Positions 1 to 10,021 of a stretch of 64,000 nucleotides of DNA are shown here, piece after piece. The stretch lies in assembly GCF_003515945.1 (NCBI RefSeq), contig NZ_QWLM01000005.1:62001-126000 (forward strand). The letters are read 5' to 3'. Both the position numbers and the translations under genes were made by a program. Under the pieces are notes generated by a model. The model did no database searches, was not told the origin of the DNA, and saw only the letters and a program-made list of their open reading frames with translations. Every line of letters begins with the position of its first letter. Position 1 is the first letter of the stretch. The stretch is from Dermacoccus abyssi. GTDB taxonomy: Bacteria; Actinomycetota; Actinomycetes; Actinomycetales; Dermatophilaceae.

Positions 1-1
1 C

Positions 2-508
2 ATTCGCCCCGGCACCCCGGCGGCCACGATGGACGGCCAGATCCCCAAGGAAGTCGTGCAGGAGCGCTTCGAGCGCCTGATCGAGCTCCAGGAGCGCGTC
101 TCCTGGGCGGGCAACCGTGAGCAGGAGGGTCGCACGGTCGAGGTGCTCGTCGCCCCGACCGAGGGCCGCAAGGACGCCGAGACCAACCGCATGTCGGGCC
201 GTGCCCGCGACAACCGTCTCGTCCACTTCGCCGTTCCCGAGGGAGCCGAGCGCCCTCGCCCGGGCGACATGGTGACGGTCGAGGTCACCTACGGTGCGCC
301 GCACCACCTCGTCGCGGACTCCGGTCTCGATTGGGGCACGTACGACGTGCGTCGCACTCGCGGCGGCGACGCCTGGCAGGCTCTGCAGGATGCGGCCTCA
401 GCGGGAACGCCGGCCGGCGCGGCCAAGCCCGCCGTCGCGCTCGGCATGCCGTCGATCGGCAAGCCGGATACCCCGGCGCCGAGCGCCCCCGCCTGCGGCA
501 TCGGCTGA
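2..508 (+). CDS. miaB: MiaB C-terminal part (tRNA 2-methylthio-N6-isopentenyladenosine synthase), 5' truncated by window edge
   Basis: The reading frame is open from base 2, so the gene begins outside the window; 168 residues are visible. MiaB is a radical-SAM Fe-S enzyme that adds a methylthio group to i6A37 of tRNAs. The visible part begins with RPGTPAA, typical of the end of the MiaB radical-SAM domain. A TRAM RNA-binding domain follows at about visible residues 40-110, with the phrases [11 protein letters not shown] and [17 protein letters not shown]. The ATG at 29 lies inside this conserved stretch and is not a start. A short Ala/Pro-rich tail ends the protein. The product of miaA, three genes on, makes the i6A substrate of MiaB, so the two act in series. 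The catalytic CxxxCxxC motif lies outside the window and could not be checked. Confidence 0.93.
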   Translation: MRPGTPAATMDGQIPKEVVQERFERLIELQERVSWAGNREQEGRTVEVLVAPTEGRKDAETNRMSGRARDNRLVHFAVPEGAERPRPGDMVTVEVTYGAPHHLVADSGLDWGTYDVRRTRGGDAWQALQDAASAGTPAGAAKPAVALGMPSIGKPDTPAPSAPACGIG

Positions 509-531
509 CGCCGCTCCGCATCCCACGCCAC

Positions 532-564
532 GCGCCCCTACTGCCCGAAAGGTAGTGGGGGCGC
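532..564. terminator. Hairpin between convergent miaB and LysR gene, probable bidirectional terminator
   Basis: Arms 532-542 (gcgcccctact) and 554-564 (agtgggggcgc) pair over 11 bp with one G-U pair and an 11-nt loop. It lies at the junction of miaB (stop 508) and the minus-strand LysR gene, whose stop codon (538-540) is inside the left arm. No long T-run follows on either side. Confidence 0.5.
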
Positions 565-1446
565 TTCCGCGTCGGCGAGCGAACGTGCCACGGCGGGGAG
601 CACCCGATCGGCGGCGCGCACGATGCCGATCTCGCGCGTGAGTGCCGGGTCGCACAGAGTCACGAGGCGCACACCGTCCGCGCCTGATCGACGCTGTTCG
701 CGGGGGAGCAGGGCTACGCCCAGCCCCGCTTCGACGAGCCCGCGCACCGTACCCAACTCCTGGCACTCGGTCCCCAGACGCGGGCGGAATCCGGCCTCGG
801 CGCAGGCCTCGTCGAGCACGCGTCGCATGCCGTAGTGAGCCGGCATGGTGACGAAGGTTTCCTCGGCTGCGTCGCGTAGCGTCACTTCCCCGCGTGAGGC
901 CAACGGGTGGTCTTCGGGAACGGCCAGGGCGATCGGTTGCTGGATGAGCGAGCGCCACTGGAGGCCTTCCTCCACGCGCGGCTTCGGAGAGACGATCCCG
1001 ACGTCGAGGTCACCTTCGCGCACGAGGCGACAGATCGTCTCGGCGGCGTCCTGCACGAGTTGGAAGCGTGCGTGCGGGTGACTCCGACGCACGTGGCCCA
1101 GCAGGTGGGGCACGAGCCAGGGGCCGAAACTGTGGAGGAAGCCGAGGCGCAGTTCGTCGTCGCCTCCGTGCATCTCGGCGATGCGCGCGCGGGCGACGGC
1201 CATCGTGAAGTCCGCGCGGCGGGCCGCGTCGACGTAGATGCGTCCGGCGTCGTTGAGACGCAGCCGCCGCCCCGGTCGATCGAACAACGACGCTCCGAGC
1301 GCTGATTCGAGCGTCGCAAGCCTCCGGGAGAGGGTCGGCTGGGTCGTCCCGAGCATCGCCGCGGCATCGGTGACGTTCTCCACCTCGGCCAGGGTCACGA
1401 TCCAGCTGTGACCTGAGAGAACCTCCGGATCCTGTTCATGCGTCAT
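538..1446 (-). CDS. LysR-family transcriptional regulator, divergent from an MFS transporter
   Basis: This 302-residue protein has the LysR plan. An N-terminal winged helix-turn-helix lies at about residues 15-70, with phrases such as TDAAAMLGTTQPTLSRRLA and LESALGASLFDRPGR. A periplasmic-binding-protein-like effector domain follows. The start is placed at 1446 (MTHEQDP) because a longer frame to 1512 would run into the neighbouring gene and lacks family similarity. The gene is divergent from the MFS transporter at 1511 with 64 bp between the starts, the usual arrangement for a LysR protein controlling an adjacent efflux gene. E. coli ynfL/ynfM has the same pairing. The ligand cannot be told from sequence. 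Confidence 0.88.
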   Translation of the reverse strand: MTHEQDPEVLSGHSWIVTLAEVENVTDAAAMLGTTQPTLSRRLATLESALGASLFDRPGRRLRLNDAGRIYVDAARRADFTMAVARARIAEMHGGDDELRLGFLHSFGPWLVPHLLGHVRRSHPHARFQLVQDAAETICRLVREGDLDVGIVSPKPRVEEGLQWRSLIQQPIALAVPEDHPLASRGEVTLRDAAEETFVTMPAHYGMRRVLDEACAEAGFRPRLGTECQELGTVRGLVEAGLGVALLPREQRRSGADGVRLVTLCDPALTREIGIVRAADRVLPAVARSLADAEAPPLPFGQ

Positions 1447-1510
1447 GTGCATCAGTGTGGCACTGAGAGCGTATTTCCGTATGTGCGTCGCCCGGCGCAG
1501 AGTGAGGGAC

Positions 1511-2770
1511 ATGACAGCGACGGCGGAGACCGAGCAGCCCGGGGCGGCACAGCTCCCCGATGCACCGCGTGGCTATGTGCGCGGCGACGCCGGCTATACC
1601 CGCATCACGACGGCGCTCTTCGCGGCCGGTATGGCGACCTTCGTGTCGATGTACTCGGCGCAGGCCGTCCTGCCCGACCTCGCGCGTGAGTTCGATGCGT
1701 CCCCGGCCGTGGCAGCCCTCGCCGTCAGCGCGACGACCGGTGTGCTCGCCTTCGCCATCGTTCCGGCCAGCATCCTCTCGGAACGCTTCGGACGCAGCCG
1801 CGTCATGGTCGCCTCGGCGTTGCTCTCCGCGATCATCGGCCTGCTCATTCCTCTCGCGACCTCGCTCGAGGTCGTCCTCGCCGGCCGTGCCCTCCAGGGC
1901 CTGACCCTCGCCGGTGTGCCCGCCGTTGCCATGGCCTACCTCGCCGAGGAGGTGGACGGAGCGTCCCTCGGAACGGCCATGGGCCGCTACATCGCAGGCA
2001 CGACGATCGGTGGGTTGGCCGGACGCATCGTGGCCTCGTTCGCGCTCGACGTCACGACGTGGCGGTGGGCACTCGAAGCGGCTGCCGTCGTCGCGCTGGT
2101 GTTCACCGCCCTCTTCGTGAAGCTCGCCCCCGCGAGCCGATTCTTCGAACCCAAGCGGATCGGTCTTCGCGCGTCGAGCGCCAATCTGGCCCGTCACCTG
2201 CGCAACCCGCGCATCATGGCACTCGTGGCTGTTGCCTTCCTCCTCATGGGCGGCTTCGTCTCGATCTACAACGTGCTCGGGTTCCGCCTCCTGCGCGAGC
2301 CGTTCACTCTGCCGCGGGCCGTGGTCGGCCTCGTGTTCTGCCTCTACCTGTCGGGCACGCTCACGTCCGCCTGGGCCGGACGCTTGGCCGACCGGTACGG
2401 TCGCGGGCCGGTACTCGTCGTCTCGACCCTGACGATGGCTCTCGGCCTGCTCCTCACCTGGTTCGACAACCTCGCGACGCTGCTCGTCGGCATGCTGGCG
2501 TTCACCGGTGGCTTCTTCGCCGCCCACGCGAGCGCCAGCGGGTGGGTGACGGCCCTCGCAACGCGCCATCGCGCCGAGGCGAGCTCGCTCTATCTGTTCG
2601 GTTACTACACGGGCTCGTCTGTCATCGGTGCGCTGGCCGGGTGGCCCTTCGCCACGCTGGGATGGGGCGGGACGCTCGTCCTCGTGCTTGCCGCCGTCCT
2701 CGCGGCGCTCGGTCTCGCCCTCACCCTGTGGCGTCGCGCGGGCCAGACGCCGACTCCCGCCGCGGCGTAA
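1511..2770 (+). CDS. MFS transporter, YnfM-like putative drug/arabinose-type exporter
   Basis: This 419-residue protein is very hydrophobic, with about 12 predicted membrane helices in two halves of six. The inter-helix motif SERFGRSRVMV (near residue 85) and its second-half counterpart GRLADRYGRGPVLVV are the MFS loop 2-3 signature. The family exports small molecules by proton antiport; the substrate is not visible. The ATG at 1511 follows GAGTGAGG and gives an N-terminus about 30 residues before the first helix. The frame is open upstream to 1445 but would overlap the divergent LysR gene. That gene (538-1446) probably regulates this one. The cognate YnfM group is known only as putative exporters. 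Confidence 0.87.
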   Translation: MTATAETEQPGAAQLPDAPRGYVRGDAGYTRITTALFAAGMATFVSMYSAQAVLPDLAREFDASPAVAALAVSATTGVLAFAIVPASILSERFGRSRVMVASALLSAIIGLLIPLATSLEVVLAGRALQGLTLAGVPAVAMAYLAEEVDGASLGTAMGRYIAGTTIGGLAGRIVASFALDVTTWRWALEAAAVVALVFTALFVKLAPASRFFEPKRIGLRASSANLARHLRNPRIMALVAVAFLLMGGFVSIYNVLGFRLLREPFTLPRAVVGLVFCLYLSGTLTSAWAGRLADRYGRGPVLVVSTLTMALGLLLTWFDNLATLLVGMLAFTGGFFAAHASASGWVTALATRHRAEASSLYLFGYYTGSSVIGALAGWPFATLGWGGTLVLVLAAVLAALGLALTLWRRAGQTPTPAAA

Positions 2771-2825
2771 GCACCGCCGTGCGCGGCTGGTGCAAGCGTG
2801 CTCCGAGCTTTGGGAGAATAGGCGC

Positions 2826-3806
2826 GTGAACACCCCCGGTACCGATCGAGCGCTCGTGCGACCGCGCGTCATCGCCGTCGTCGGCCCGACGGCAACCGGC
2901 AAGAGCGATCTCTCGCTCGACCTTGCCGAGCGACTCGGCGGCGAGATCGTCAACGCGGATGCGTCGCAGTTCTACCGCGGTATGGACATCGGTACGGCCA
3001 AGCTGCCTGTGGGGGAGCGGCGCGGCATCCCGCACCACCAGATCGACACCCTCGACATCCTCGACGAGGCGACGATCGCGCGCTTCCAGCGCGAGGCTCG
3101 GGCCGACATTCAAGGGGTGCTGGCTCGGGGCAACGTTCCGATCGTCGTGGGTGGCTCCGGCCTCTACCTGCGGGCCGCGCTTGACGTCCTGGAGATCCCG
3201 CCGACAGATCCGCAGGTGCGCGCCCGCTTCGAGCGGCGCCTCGAGGACGAGGGCTCCGGCGCCCTTCACCGGGAGTTGGCCGAGCAGGATCCCGTGGCGG
3301 CTGCCGACATCCTTGCGAGCAACGGGCGCAGGGTCGTGCGCGCGCTCGAGGTGATCGCGTTGACCGGACGCCCCTTCAGCGCCACGGCGCCGACGAAAAC
3401 CTTCCTCGAACCGACGATCGCGCTCGGCCTCCAGGCCGACCCGACGGAACTCGTGACCCGCATCGAGCGACGTGTCGATCTCATGTGGGAGCGCGGGTTG
3501 CTCGACGAGGTGCGTGAACTCGACGCCCGGGACATGCGCAACGGGCGGACAGCGAGTCGGGCCATCGGCTACTCCCAGGCGCTCGAGCACCTCGACGGCC
3601 TTCTCGACGAGCGGGCAGCCAAGGAAGCGACGGCGATCGCAACGCGCCAGTTCGCCCGCCGTCAGCGCGCGTGGTTCCGCCCGGATCCGCGGCCGGTGTG
3701 GCTGCCCTACGACGCACCCGATCTCCTCGCCCGCGCCCTGGCGGAGGTCGACGGCTACAGCCCGGCGCGGCACGGAAGGGTCGCGGCTGCGTCTGACGCC
3801 GTGTGA
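2826..3806 (+). CDS. miaA: tRNA dimethylallyltransferase MiaA
   Basis: MiaA transfers a dimethylallyl group to N6 of A37 in tRNAs that read UNN codons. The product is then thiomethylated by MiaB, whose gene ends at 508. The 326-residue protein has a P-loop GPTATGKS at residues 20-27. Next come the family motif DASQFYRGMDIGTAK (near 48-62, containing the catalytic Asp/Gln region) and VVGGSGLYL (about 110). The end contains the conserved QFARRQRAWFR. The GTG start at 2826 places the P-loop at the usual distance from the N-terminus; the frame is open further upstream, but inside the MFS gene. miaB, miaA, dapF and hflX lie close together in many actinobacteria. Confidence 0.95.
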   Translation: MNTPGTDRALVRPRVIAVVGPTATGKSDLSLDLAERLGGEIVNADASQFYRGMDIGTAKLPVGERRGIPHHQIDTLDILDEATIARFQREARADIQGVLARGNVPIVVGGSGLYLRAALDVLEIPPTDPQVRARFERRLEDEGSGALHRELAEQDPVAAADILASNGRRVVRALEVIALTGRPFSATAPTKTFLEPTIALGLQADPTELVTRIERRVDLMWERGLLDEVRELDARDMRNGRTASRAIGYSQALEHLDGLLDERAAKEATAIATRQFARRQRAWFRPDPRPVWLPYDAPDLLARALAEVDGYSPARHGRVAAASDAV

Positions 3807-3818
3807 CACGATGAGCGC

Positions 3819-4681
3819 GTGACGCGCATTCCATTCACCAAGGGCCACGGCACGCAGAACGACTTCGTCCTCGTGCCCGATCATGACGGCACCCTCGACC
3901 TCAGCGTCGACGACGTCGCCTTCCTGTGTGACCGCCGCGCCGGCATTGGCGGCGACGGCATGATCCGCGTCGTGCGCACGGCTGCGGTCCCCGAGGTCGC
4001 GGCGCTCGCCGGAGAGCTGAGTGGTTCATGGACTACCGCAACGCCGACGGGTCGCTCGCCGAGATGTGCGGCAACGGAACGCGCGTCTTCGCCGAATACC
4101 TGCGCTCGCGCGGACTCGTCGCGAGCGAGCAGTTCGCCATCGCGACGCGCGCCGGCGTCAAGGAGATGGTGGCCGTCCCGCACGGCTGGGCCGTCGAGCT
4201 CGGCCAGTGGCGCCTCGCCCGGGAAGAGGAGGCCGAGCGCCGCGGTATGGACTCCGTCGTCCAGGTCCACGGTTCGCCCGACCCCTTGCCCGCGCTCAGC
4301 CTCGACCTCGGCAACCCGCACACCGTCGTCGCGCTACCTCCGTCGGTGCACCTGGGCTCCCTCGAGCTGCACGAGGCACCGCACGTCGACCCTCACCCGG
4401 AGCACGGCAGCAACGTCGAGTTCGTCCATGCGATCGAGCACGCCCACATCAGCATGCGCGTGCACGAGCGCGGCAGCGGCGAGACGCGCTCGTGCGGCAC
4501 CGGCGCTGCGGCCGCGGCCATCGCGACGTGGTGGTGGGGCGGCAAGCCTGAGGGCCAGCTCGACTGGAAGGTCGACGTTCTCGGCGGCACGCTCGGCGTG
4601 CACATCAAGGGCGACGAGGTTGCGCTCTCGGGGCCGGCTCAGCTCGTCGCCGACGGTGAGGTCGACCTGCCGCAACGCTGA
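3819..4681 (+). pseudogene. dapF: Diaminopimelate epimerase DapF, interrupted by a single-base frameshift
   Basis: DapF converts LL-2,6-diaminopimelate to the meso form, for lysine and in many bacteria for peptidoglycan. The start is GTG 3819. The first part runs in one frame ([32 protein letters not shown]) up to about 4016. The remainder is in another frame from about 4016 to 4681 and carries both catalytic cysteine motifs, [10 protein letters not shown] and [10 protein letters not shown]. At the junction the DNA reads ggagagctgagtgg. Adding one G (gag gct gag tgg) restores the family phrase [16 protein letters not shown]. The mended protein would be about 287 residues, the normal length. 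No slippery heptamer is present, so programmed shifting is unlikely. Either a real inactivating deletion or a base-calling error explains it; everything else looks intact. Confidence 0.85.
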
Positions 4682-4782
4682 GTCGCCCGGTCGGACAACG
4701 CTCGACGTGTGGTCGGCGAAACGGTGTGTGACCCAACGAAAAACGTCGTCAGTGAACGTGAACCTGAGCGATACTCAATGGC

Positions 4783-5457
4783 CTAGACGTCCGCGTTTGG
4801 CGCCGGTGCGCCAGTGTCCTCCGCAGCCTCCAAGGGCGTGGGTCCGCCGTCGGACGTGCGCACCACTTCGAGAATGCGGAACCCCTTGACCGATGTCAGG
4901 CGCGTGACCTCGTAGGCGTCGCCCAACTGCTCCACGAGCCACTTCGCCAGTGAGTCCGAGCCGAGGTTGCGCTGGACGACGAGGTAGGCGCGCCCGCCGA
5001 CGACGAGGCGGGGTAGCCAAGTGAGCAGCATCGAATGCAGCACCTTCTTGCCCACCCTGATCGGCGGGTTGGACCAGATGAGATCGAACCGAACGTCGGC
5101 CGTAACCTGCGACGGGCGAGCGGTCGTCACGTTTGAACACCCCTGAGCCGCAACGTTCGTCGCGCACAGATCGAGGGCGCGTTCGTTGACGTCCACCGCC
5201 CACACGTGCGCATCCGGGCTCTCCAACGCGAGCGTCGTCGCGATCGGACCCCAGCCGCACCCCATGTCCAGGAAAGTGCCTGCCTCGGGCGGGGTCGGTG
5301 CGTGGTTGAGAAGAACAGCAGTGCCCGAGTCGAGACGGTCGGGGCAGAAGACACCGGGTGCGGTCTGCATGGCGACGCTGCGCCCGGCCAGGCGCAAGGT
5401 GAGGGTGCGCCGTTCGTCGGGTGACGCCGGCTCCGCAGAGAAGTAGTGATCGCTCAT
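4783..5457 (-). CDS. RsmC/RlmG-like class I SAM-dependent methyltransferase
   Basis: This 224-residue protein has the small methyltransferase domain of the RsmC group, which methylates guanine N2 in rRNA. The SAM-binding loop is [15 protein letters not shown] (about residues 65-80). The catalytic NPP-type motif is [12 protein letters not shown] (about 130-140), followed by the family's conserved [19 protein letters not shown] region. The start at 5457 (MSDHYFS) gives a protein that begins directly before the domain. It lacks the N-terminal duplicated half found in E. coli RsmC, as is common in Gram-positive members. It faces dapF convergently (101-bp gap with nothing recognisable) and diverges from hflX. 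The exact rRNA target is unknown. Confidence 0.85.
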   Translation of the reverse strand: MSDHYFSAEPASPDERRTLTLRLAGRSVAMQTAPGVFCPDRLDSGTAVLLNHAPTPPEAGTFLDMGCGWGPIATTLALESPDAHVWAVDVNERALDLCATNVAAQGCSNVTTARPSQVTADVRFDLIWSNPPIRVGKKVLHSMLLTWLPRLVVGGRAYLVVQRNLGSDSLAKWLVEQLGDAYEVTRLTSVKGFRILEVVRTSDGGPTPLEAAEDTGAPAPNADV

Positions 5458-5560
5458 CACGGCACAGCCTACGACCGCCGCATTGGCTCGAGAACCGGCG
5501 CGGGAGCGGAGAACTCCGCCCGGGCGAGTCGCAACCGCGGGAGTAAATCGCTGGCCTCGC

Positions 5561-5579
5561 TCGTTGAACCCTGCAACGA
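5561..5579. promoter_or_regulatory. Inverted repeat in the rsmC-like/hflX divergent gap
   Basis: TCGTTG (5561-5566) and CAACGA (5574-5579) form a 6-bp inverted repeat with a 7-bp spacer. It lies about 55 bp upstream of the proposed hflX start and could be an operator or part of a promoter. No factor can be assigned. The rest of this 175-bp divergent gap shows no clear promoter. Confidence 0.25.
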
Positions 5580-5632
5580 TCGAACTCTGCGCATCACCTC
5601 GACCGCAGCGACGCACAACGTGAGGATCAGCC

Positions 5633-7117
<1,485 letters not shown>

Positions 7118-7169
7118 GCTTCGCGCCACGGATTCGTCCGTCCCCAGCGGGCCTCAATAGGATGCGCTC

Positions 7170-9902
7170 GTGAGTTCGTCTTCCCGCACCACGGCCACCG
7201 CCGAACACCGCCGTCTGGCCCAGGCACCGAAGGACAGCGACCCGTGGCGTCTGTGGGGGCCGTACATGGCCGCTCGCCAGTGGGGCACGGTCCGTGAGGA
7301 CTACTCTGCCGACGGCAACGCGTGGACTTACCTGCCGTTCGACCACGCCCACCAGCGCGCCTACCGCTGGGGCGAGGACGGACTGGCGGGTCTGTGCGAC
7401 CGCTTCGGGTTCTTCAACGTCTCGCTGGCGTTGTGGAACGGTGAGGACGACCGCCTCAAGGAACGTCTGTTCGGCCTGACGAACGGTGAAGGCAACCACG
7501 GCGAGGACGTCAAGGAGGTCTGGTGGCCCACCGACGCCACCCCCACCCACTCCTACGGCACGTGGCTCTATCGCTACCCACAGGCCGCGTTCCCGTACAA
7601 CCACCTGCGCGCCGAGGCCGCCTCGCGCGGGCGAACCGACGACGAGTACGAGCTCATCGACACGGGAGTCTTCGACGAGAACCGCTTCTTCGACATCGAG
7701 GTCACGCACGCCAAGGCGAACCCGACCGACATCTGCCTCGAGTACACCGCGACCAACCACGGCCCCGACGCCGCGCCGCTCGACCTCGTGCCGCAGGCGT
7801 GGTTCCGCAACACGTGGTCGTGGGGACGAGACGAGCGTGAACCCTCGATCTCCCTCGTCACGGAGAACTGCGTGCGCGCCGAACACGGCTGGCTCGGCGA
7901 CTACGAACTGCTCGCCGACGGCGAGCCGCGCATCATCTTCTGCGACAACGAGACGAACGAGATCGCCGTGTTCGGCGCGGAGACCAACCCCCGTGAGCTG
8001 ACGAAGGACGGCATCAACCAGCGCATCGTGGCGGGGGAGAGCGACGGCATCCGCCTCGACCACGGCACGAAGGTCGGCTTCTGGTACCACTTCGAGGCCA
8101 TCGCGCCGGGTGAGAGCGTCACCGTGCGGCTGCGTCTGCGCGGCGTCGGGCGCTCGAACGCCCACCAGCCCAAGGGAACCGCCCACCAGGAGCCGGTGCC
8201 CGGCGACCCGGCCTTCGGTGAGGGCTTCGACATCGTCCGTCGGGTGCGCGCCGAGGAGGCCGACGAGTTCTACGCCGCGGTCATCCCGGCCACGGTGAGC
8301 GACGACGACCGTCACATTGCCCGTCGCGCTTTCGCGGGCCTGCTGTGGGGCAAGCAGCTCTACCGCTACTACGTCGAGGAATGGCTCGAGGGCGACCCGG
8401 CCGTCAAGGCGCCGCCGCGTGAGCGCGTCACCGGCGTCGAGGGCCGACACGGACGCAACGTCGGCTGGCGCCACCTCGCCCTGGCCGACGTCATCTCGAT
8501 GCCGGACGAGTGGGAGTACCCCTGGTTCGCCGCGTGGGATCTGGCGTTCCACACCGTGCCGCTCGCGCACATCGACCCCGAGTTCGCCAAGCACCAGCTC
8601 GTGCTCATGTGCCGGGAGTGGGCCCAGCACCCCAACGGTCAGCTGCCCGCGTACGAATGGGCCTTCGAGGACGTCAACCCGCCCGTCCACGCGTGGGCCT
8701 GCTGGCAGGTCTACGCCATCGACGGCGGACAGGACCAGGCCTTCCTCATCCAGGTCTTCAACAAGCTGCTTCTCAACTTCTCGTGGTGGGTCAACCGCAA
8801 GGACGCCGAGGGCTCCTACCTCTTCGAGGGCGGCTTCCTCGGCATGGACAACATCGCGCTGTTCGACCGCTCGACCGCCGTGCCCCCGGGCTACAAGCTG
8901 GAACAGTCCGACGCGACGAGCTGGATGGCGTTCTTCTCGCTGTCGATGCTGCGCATGGCCCTCGAACTCGCGCGCCACGAGCGGGCCTACGACAACACGG
9001 CCACGACGTTCCTGCAGTACTTCATCAACCTTGCCCACGCGATGGACCGCACGACGCCGGAGAAGGTGTCGAGCCTGTGGAACGAGGAGGACGGCTTCTT
9101 CTACGACGCCCTCCAGCGCGAGGACGGCGAGATCATCCAGCTGCGCGTTCGCTCGATGGTCGGCCTGCTGCCGCTCATGGCCGTGCTCATCGCCCCGAGT
9201 TGGGTGCAGCACGAACTGCCCGACTTCGTACGCGAGGTCGAGTGGATGATCGAGCGCGAGCCGGCCATGATGAAGGCCATCACGCAGGCCGAGGCCGACT
9301 CCGGCGGCGAGAAGCTGACGATGACGCTCATCTCCAAGCGACGCCGCGGCCTGCTGCTCGAACGACTCTTCGACGAGAACGAGTTCCTCTCCGAGTTCGG
9401 TATCCGTTCGCTGTCCGCGGCCTACCGCGAGGAGTACACGGCGGAGATCGGCGGACGCTCGATGTCGATCCGCTACACCCCCGGAGAGTCCGACATCGAC
9501 CTGTTTGGCGGCAACTCCAACTGGCGTGGGCCGGTGTGGTTCCCGGTCAACTTCCTCGTCGTCGACTCGCTGCGTCTGTACGCCGCGTCGGCGGAGGGCG
9601 ACGTCGAGTACGAGTACCCGACCGGATCGGGGCGGATGGTCAAGCTGTCCGAGATCGTCTCCGACCTCGAGGACCGGCTCGTCAATCTCTTCCGTCTCGG
9701 ACCCAACGGCCGCCCGGGCGACCAGCGTGAGTACCCGAACGGGCCGCTGTGGGACGAGCACGTCACGTTCAGCGAGTACTTCCACGGCGACACCGGAGTC
9801 GGCCTCGGCGCCGCGCACCAGACGGGGTGGACGGCGCTCGTGGCGCACTACATTTGCTCCGATCACGCGCCGCACCTGCCGGGGGTTCTGCCCGGCGAGT
9901 GA
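7170..9902 (+). CDS. GH63-like glucosidase (MGH1-type glycoside hydrolase)
   Basis: This 910-residue protein resembles the large bacterial glucosidases related to glycoside hydrolase family 63 (processing alpha-glucosidase type). It has an N-terminal beta-rich part and a C-terminal (alpha/alpha)6 toroid. Family-like phrases are RLWGPYMAARQWGTVREDYS near the N-terminus, PWFAAWDLAFHTVPLAHIDP (about 450), GGFLGMDNIALFDRS (about 553) and NWRGPVWFPVNFL (about 785). There is no signal peptide, so it probably acts on a cytoplasmic alpha-glucoside, perhaps glycogen- or compatible-solute-derived. The substrate is inferred only. The GTG start at 7170 lies 52 bp after hflX. A strong hairpin follows the gene. 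Confidence 0.8.
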   Translation: MSSSSRTTATAEHRRLAQAPKDSDPWRLWGPYMAARQWGTVREDYSADGNAWTYLPFDHAHQRAYRWGEDGLAGLCDRFGFFNVSLALWNGEDDRLKERLFGLTNGEGNHGEDVKEVWWPTDATPTHSYGTWLYRYPQAAFPYNHLRAEAASRGRTDDEYELIDTGVFDENRFFDIEVTHAKANPTDICLEYTATNHGPDAAPLDLVPQAWFRNTWSWGRDEREPSISLVTENCVRAEHGWLGDYELLADGEPRIIFCDNETNEIAVFGAETNPRELTKDGINQRIVAGESDGIRLDHGTKVGFWYHFEAIAPGESVTVRLRLRGVGRSNAHQPKGTAHQEPVPGDPAFGEGFDIVRRVRAEEADEFYAAVIPATVSDDDRHIARRAFAGLLWGKQLYRYYVEEWLEGDPAVKAPPRERVTGVEGRHGRNVGWRHLALADVISMPDEWEYPWFAAWDLAFHTVPLAHIDPEFAKHQLVLMCREWAQHPNGQLPAYEWAFEDVNPPVHAWACWQVYAIDGGQDQAFLIQVFNKLLLNFSWWVNRKDAEGSYLFEGGFLGMDNIALFDRSTAVPPGYKLEQSDATSWMAFFSLSMLRMALELARHERAYDNTATTFLQYFINLAHAMDRTTPEKVSSLWNEEDGFFYDALQREDGEIIQLRVRSMVGLLPLMAVLIAPSWVQHELPDFVREVEWMIEREPAMMKAITQAEADSGGEKLTMTLISKRRRGLLLERLFDENEFLSEFGIRSLSAAYREEYTAEIGGRSMSIRYTPGESDIDLFGGNSNWRGPVWFPVNFLVVDSLRLYAASAEGDVEYEYPTGSGRMVKLSEIVSDLEDRLVNLFRLGPNGRPGDQREYPNGPLWDEHVTFSEYFHGDTGVGLGAAHQTGWTALVAHYICSDHAPHLPGVLPGE

Positions 9903-9918
9903 GCCGTGCGCTGTGGCC

Positions 9919-9954
9919 TGTGCGGGCGTCGTCCACAGTGACGACGCCCGCACA
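9919..9954 (+). terminator. Strong hairpin terminator after the glucosidase gene
   Basis: Arms 9919-9933 and 9940-9954 are perfectly complementary over 15 bp (arm tgtgcgggcgtcgtc) with a 6-nt loop. The stem begins 17 nt after the stop codon and is followed by gtcgttt. dinG starts 67 bp beyond it. Confidence 0.72.
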
Positions 9955-10021
9955 GTCGTTTCCACAGCCGTGCCCGCGTCGCGACTCGGAGGGCGTCCCG
10001 GTGCTGCCATAGGGTGGGCGC

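Noticed and set aside
1436-2953. Minus-strand open frame opposite the MFS transporter
   Set aside because: Highly charged low-complexity translation without motifs, covering the MFS gene and the miaA start.
4005-4030. Programmed frameshifting as the explanation for split dapF
   Set aside because: No slippery heptamer, stop codon or stimulatory stem is visible at the junction; a missing G is simpler.
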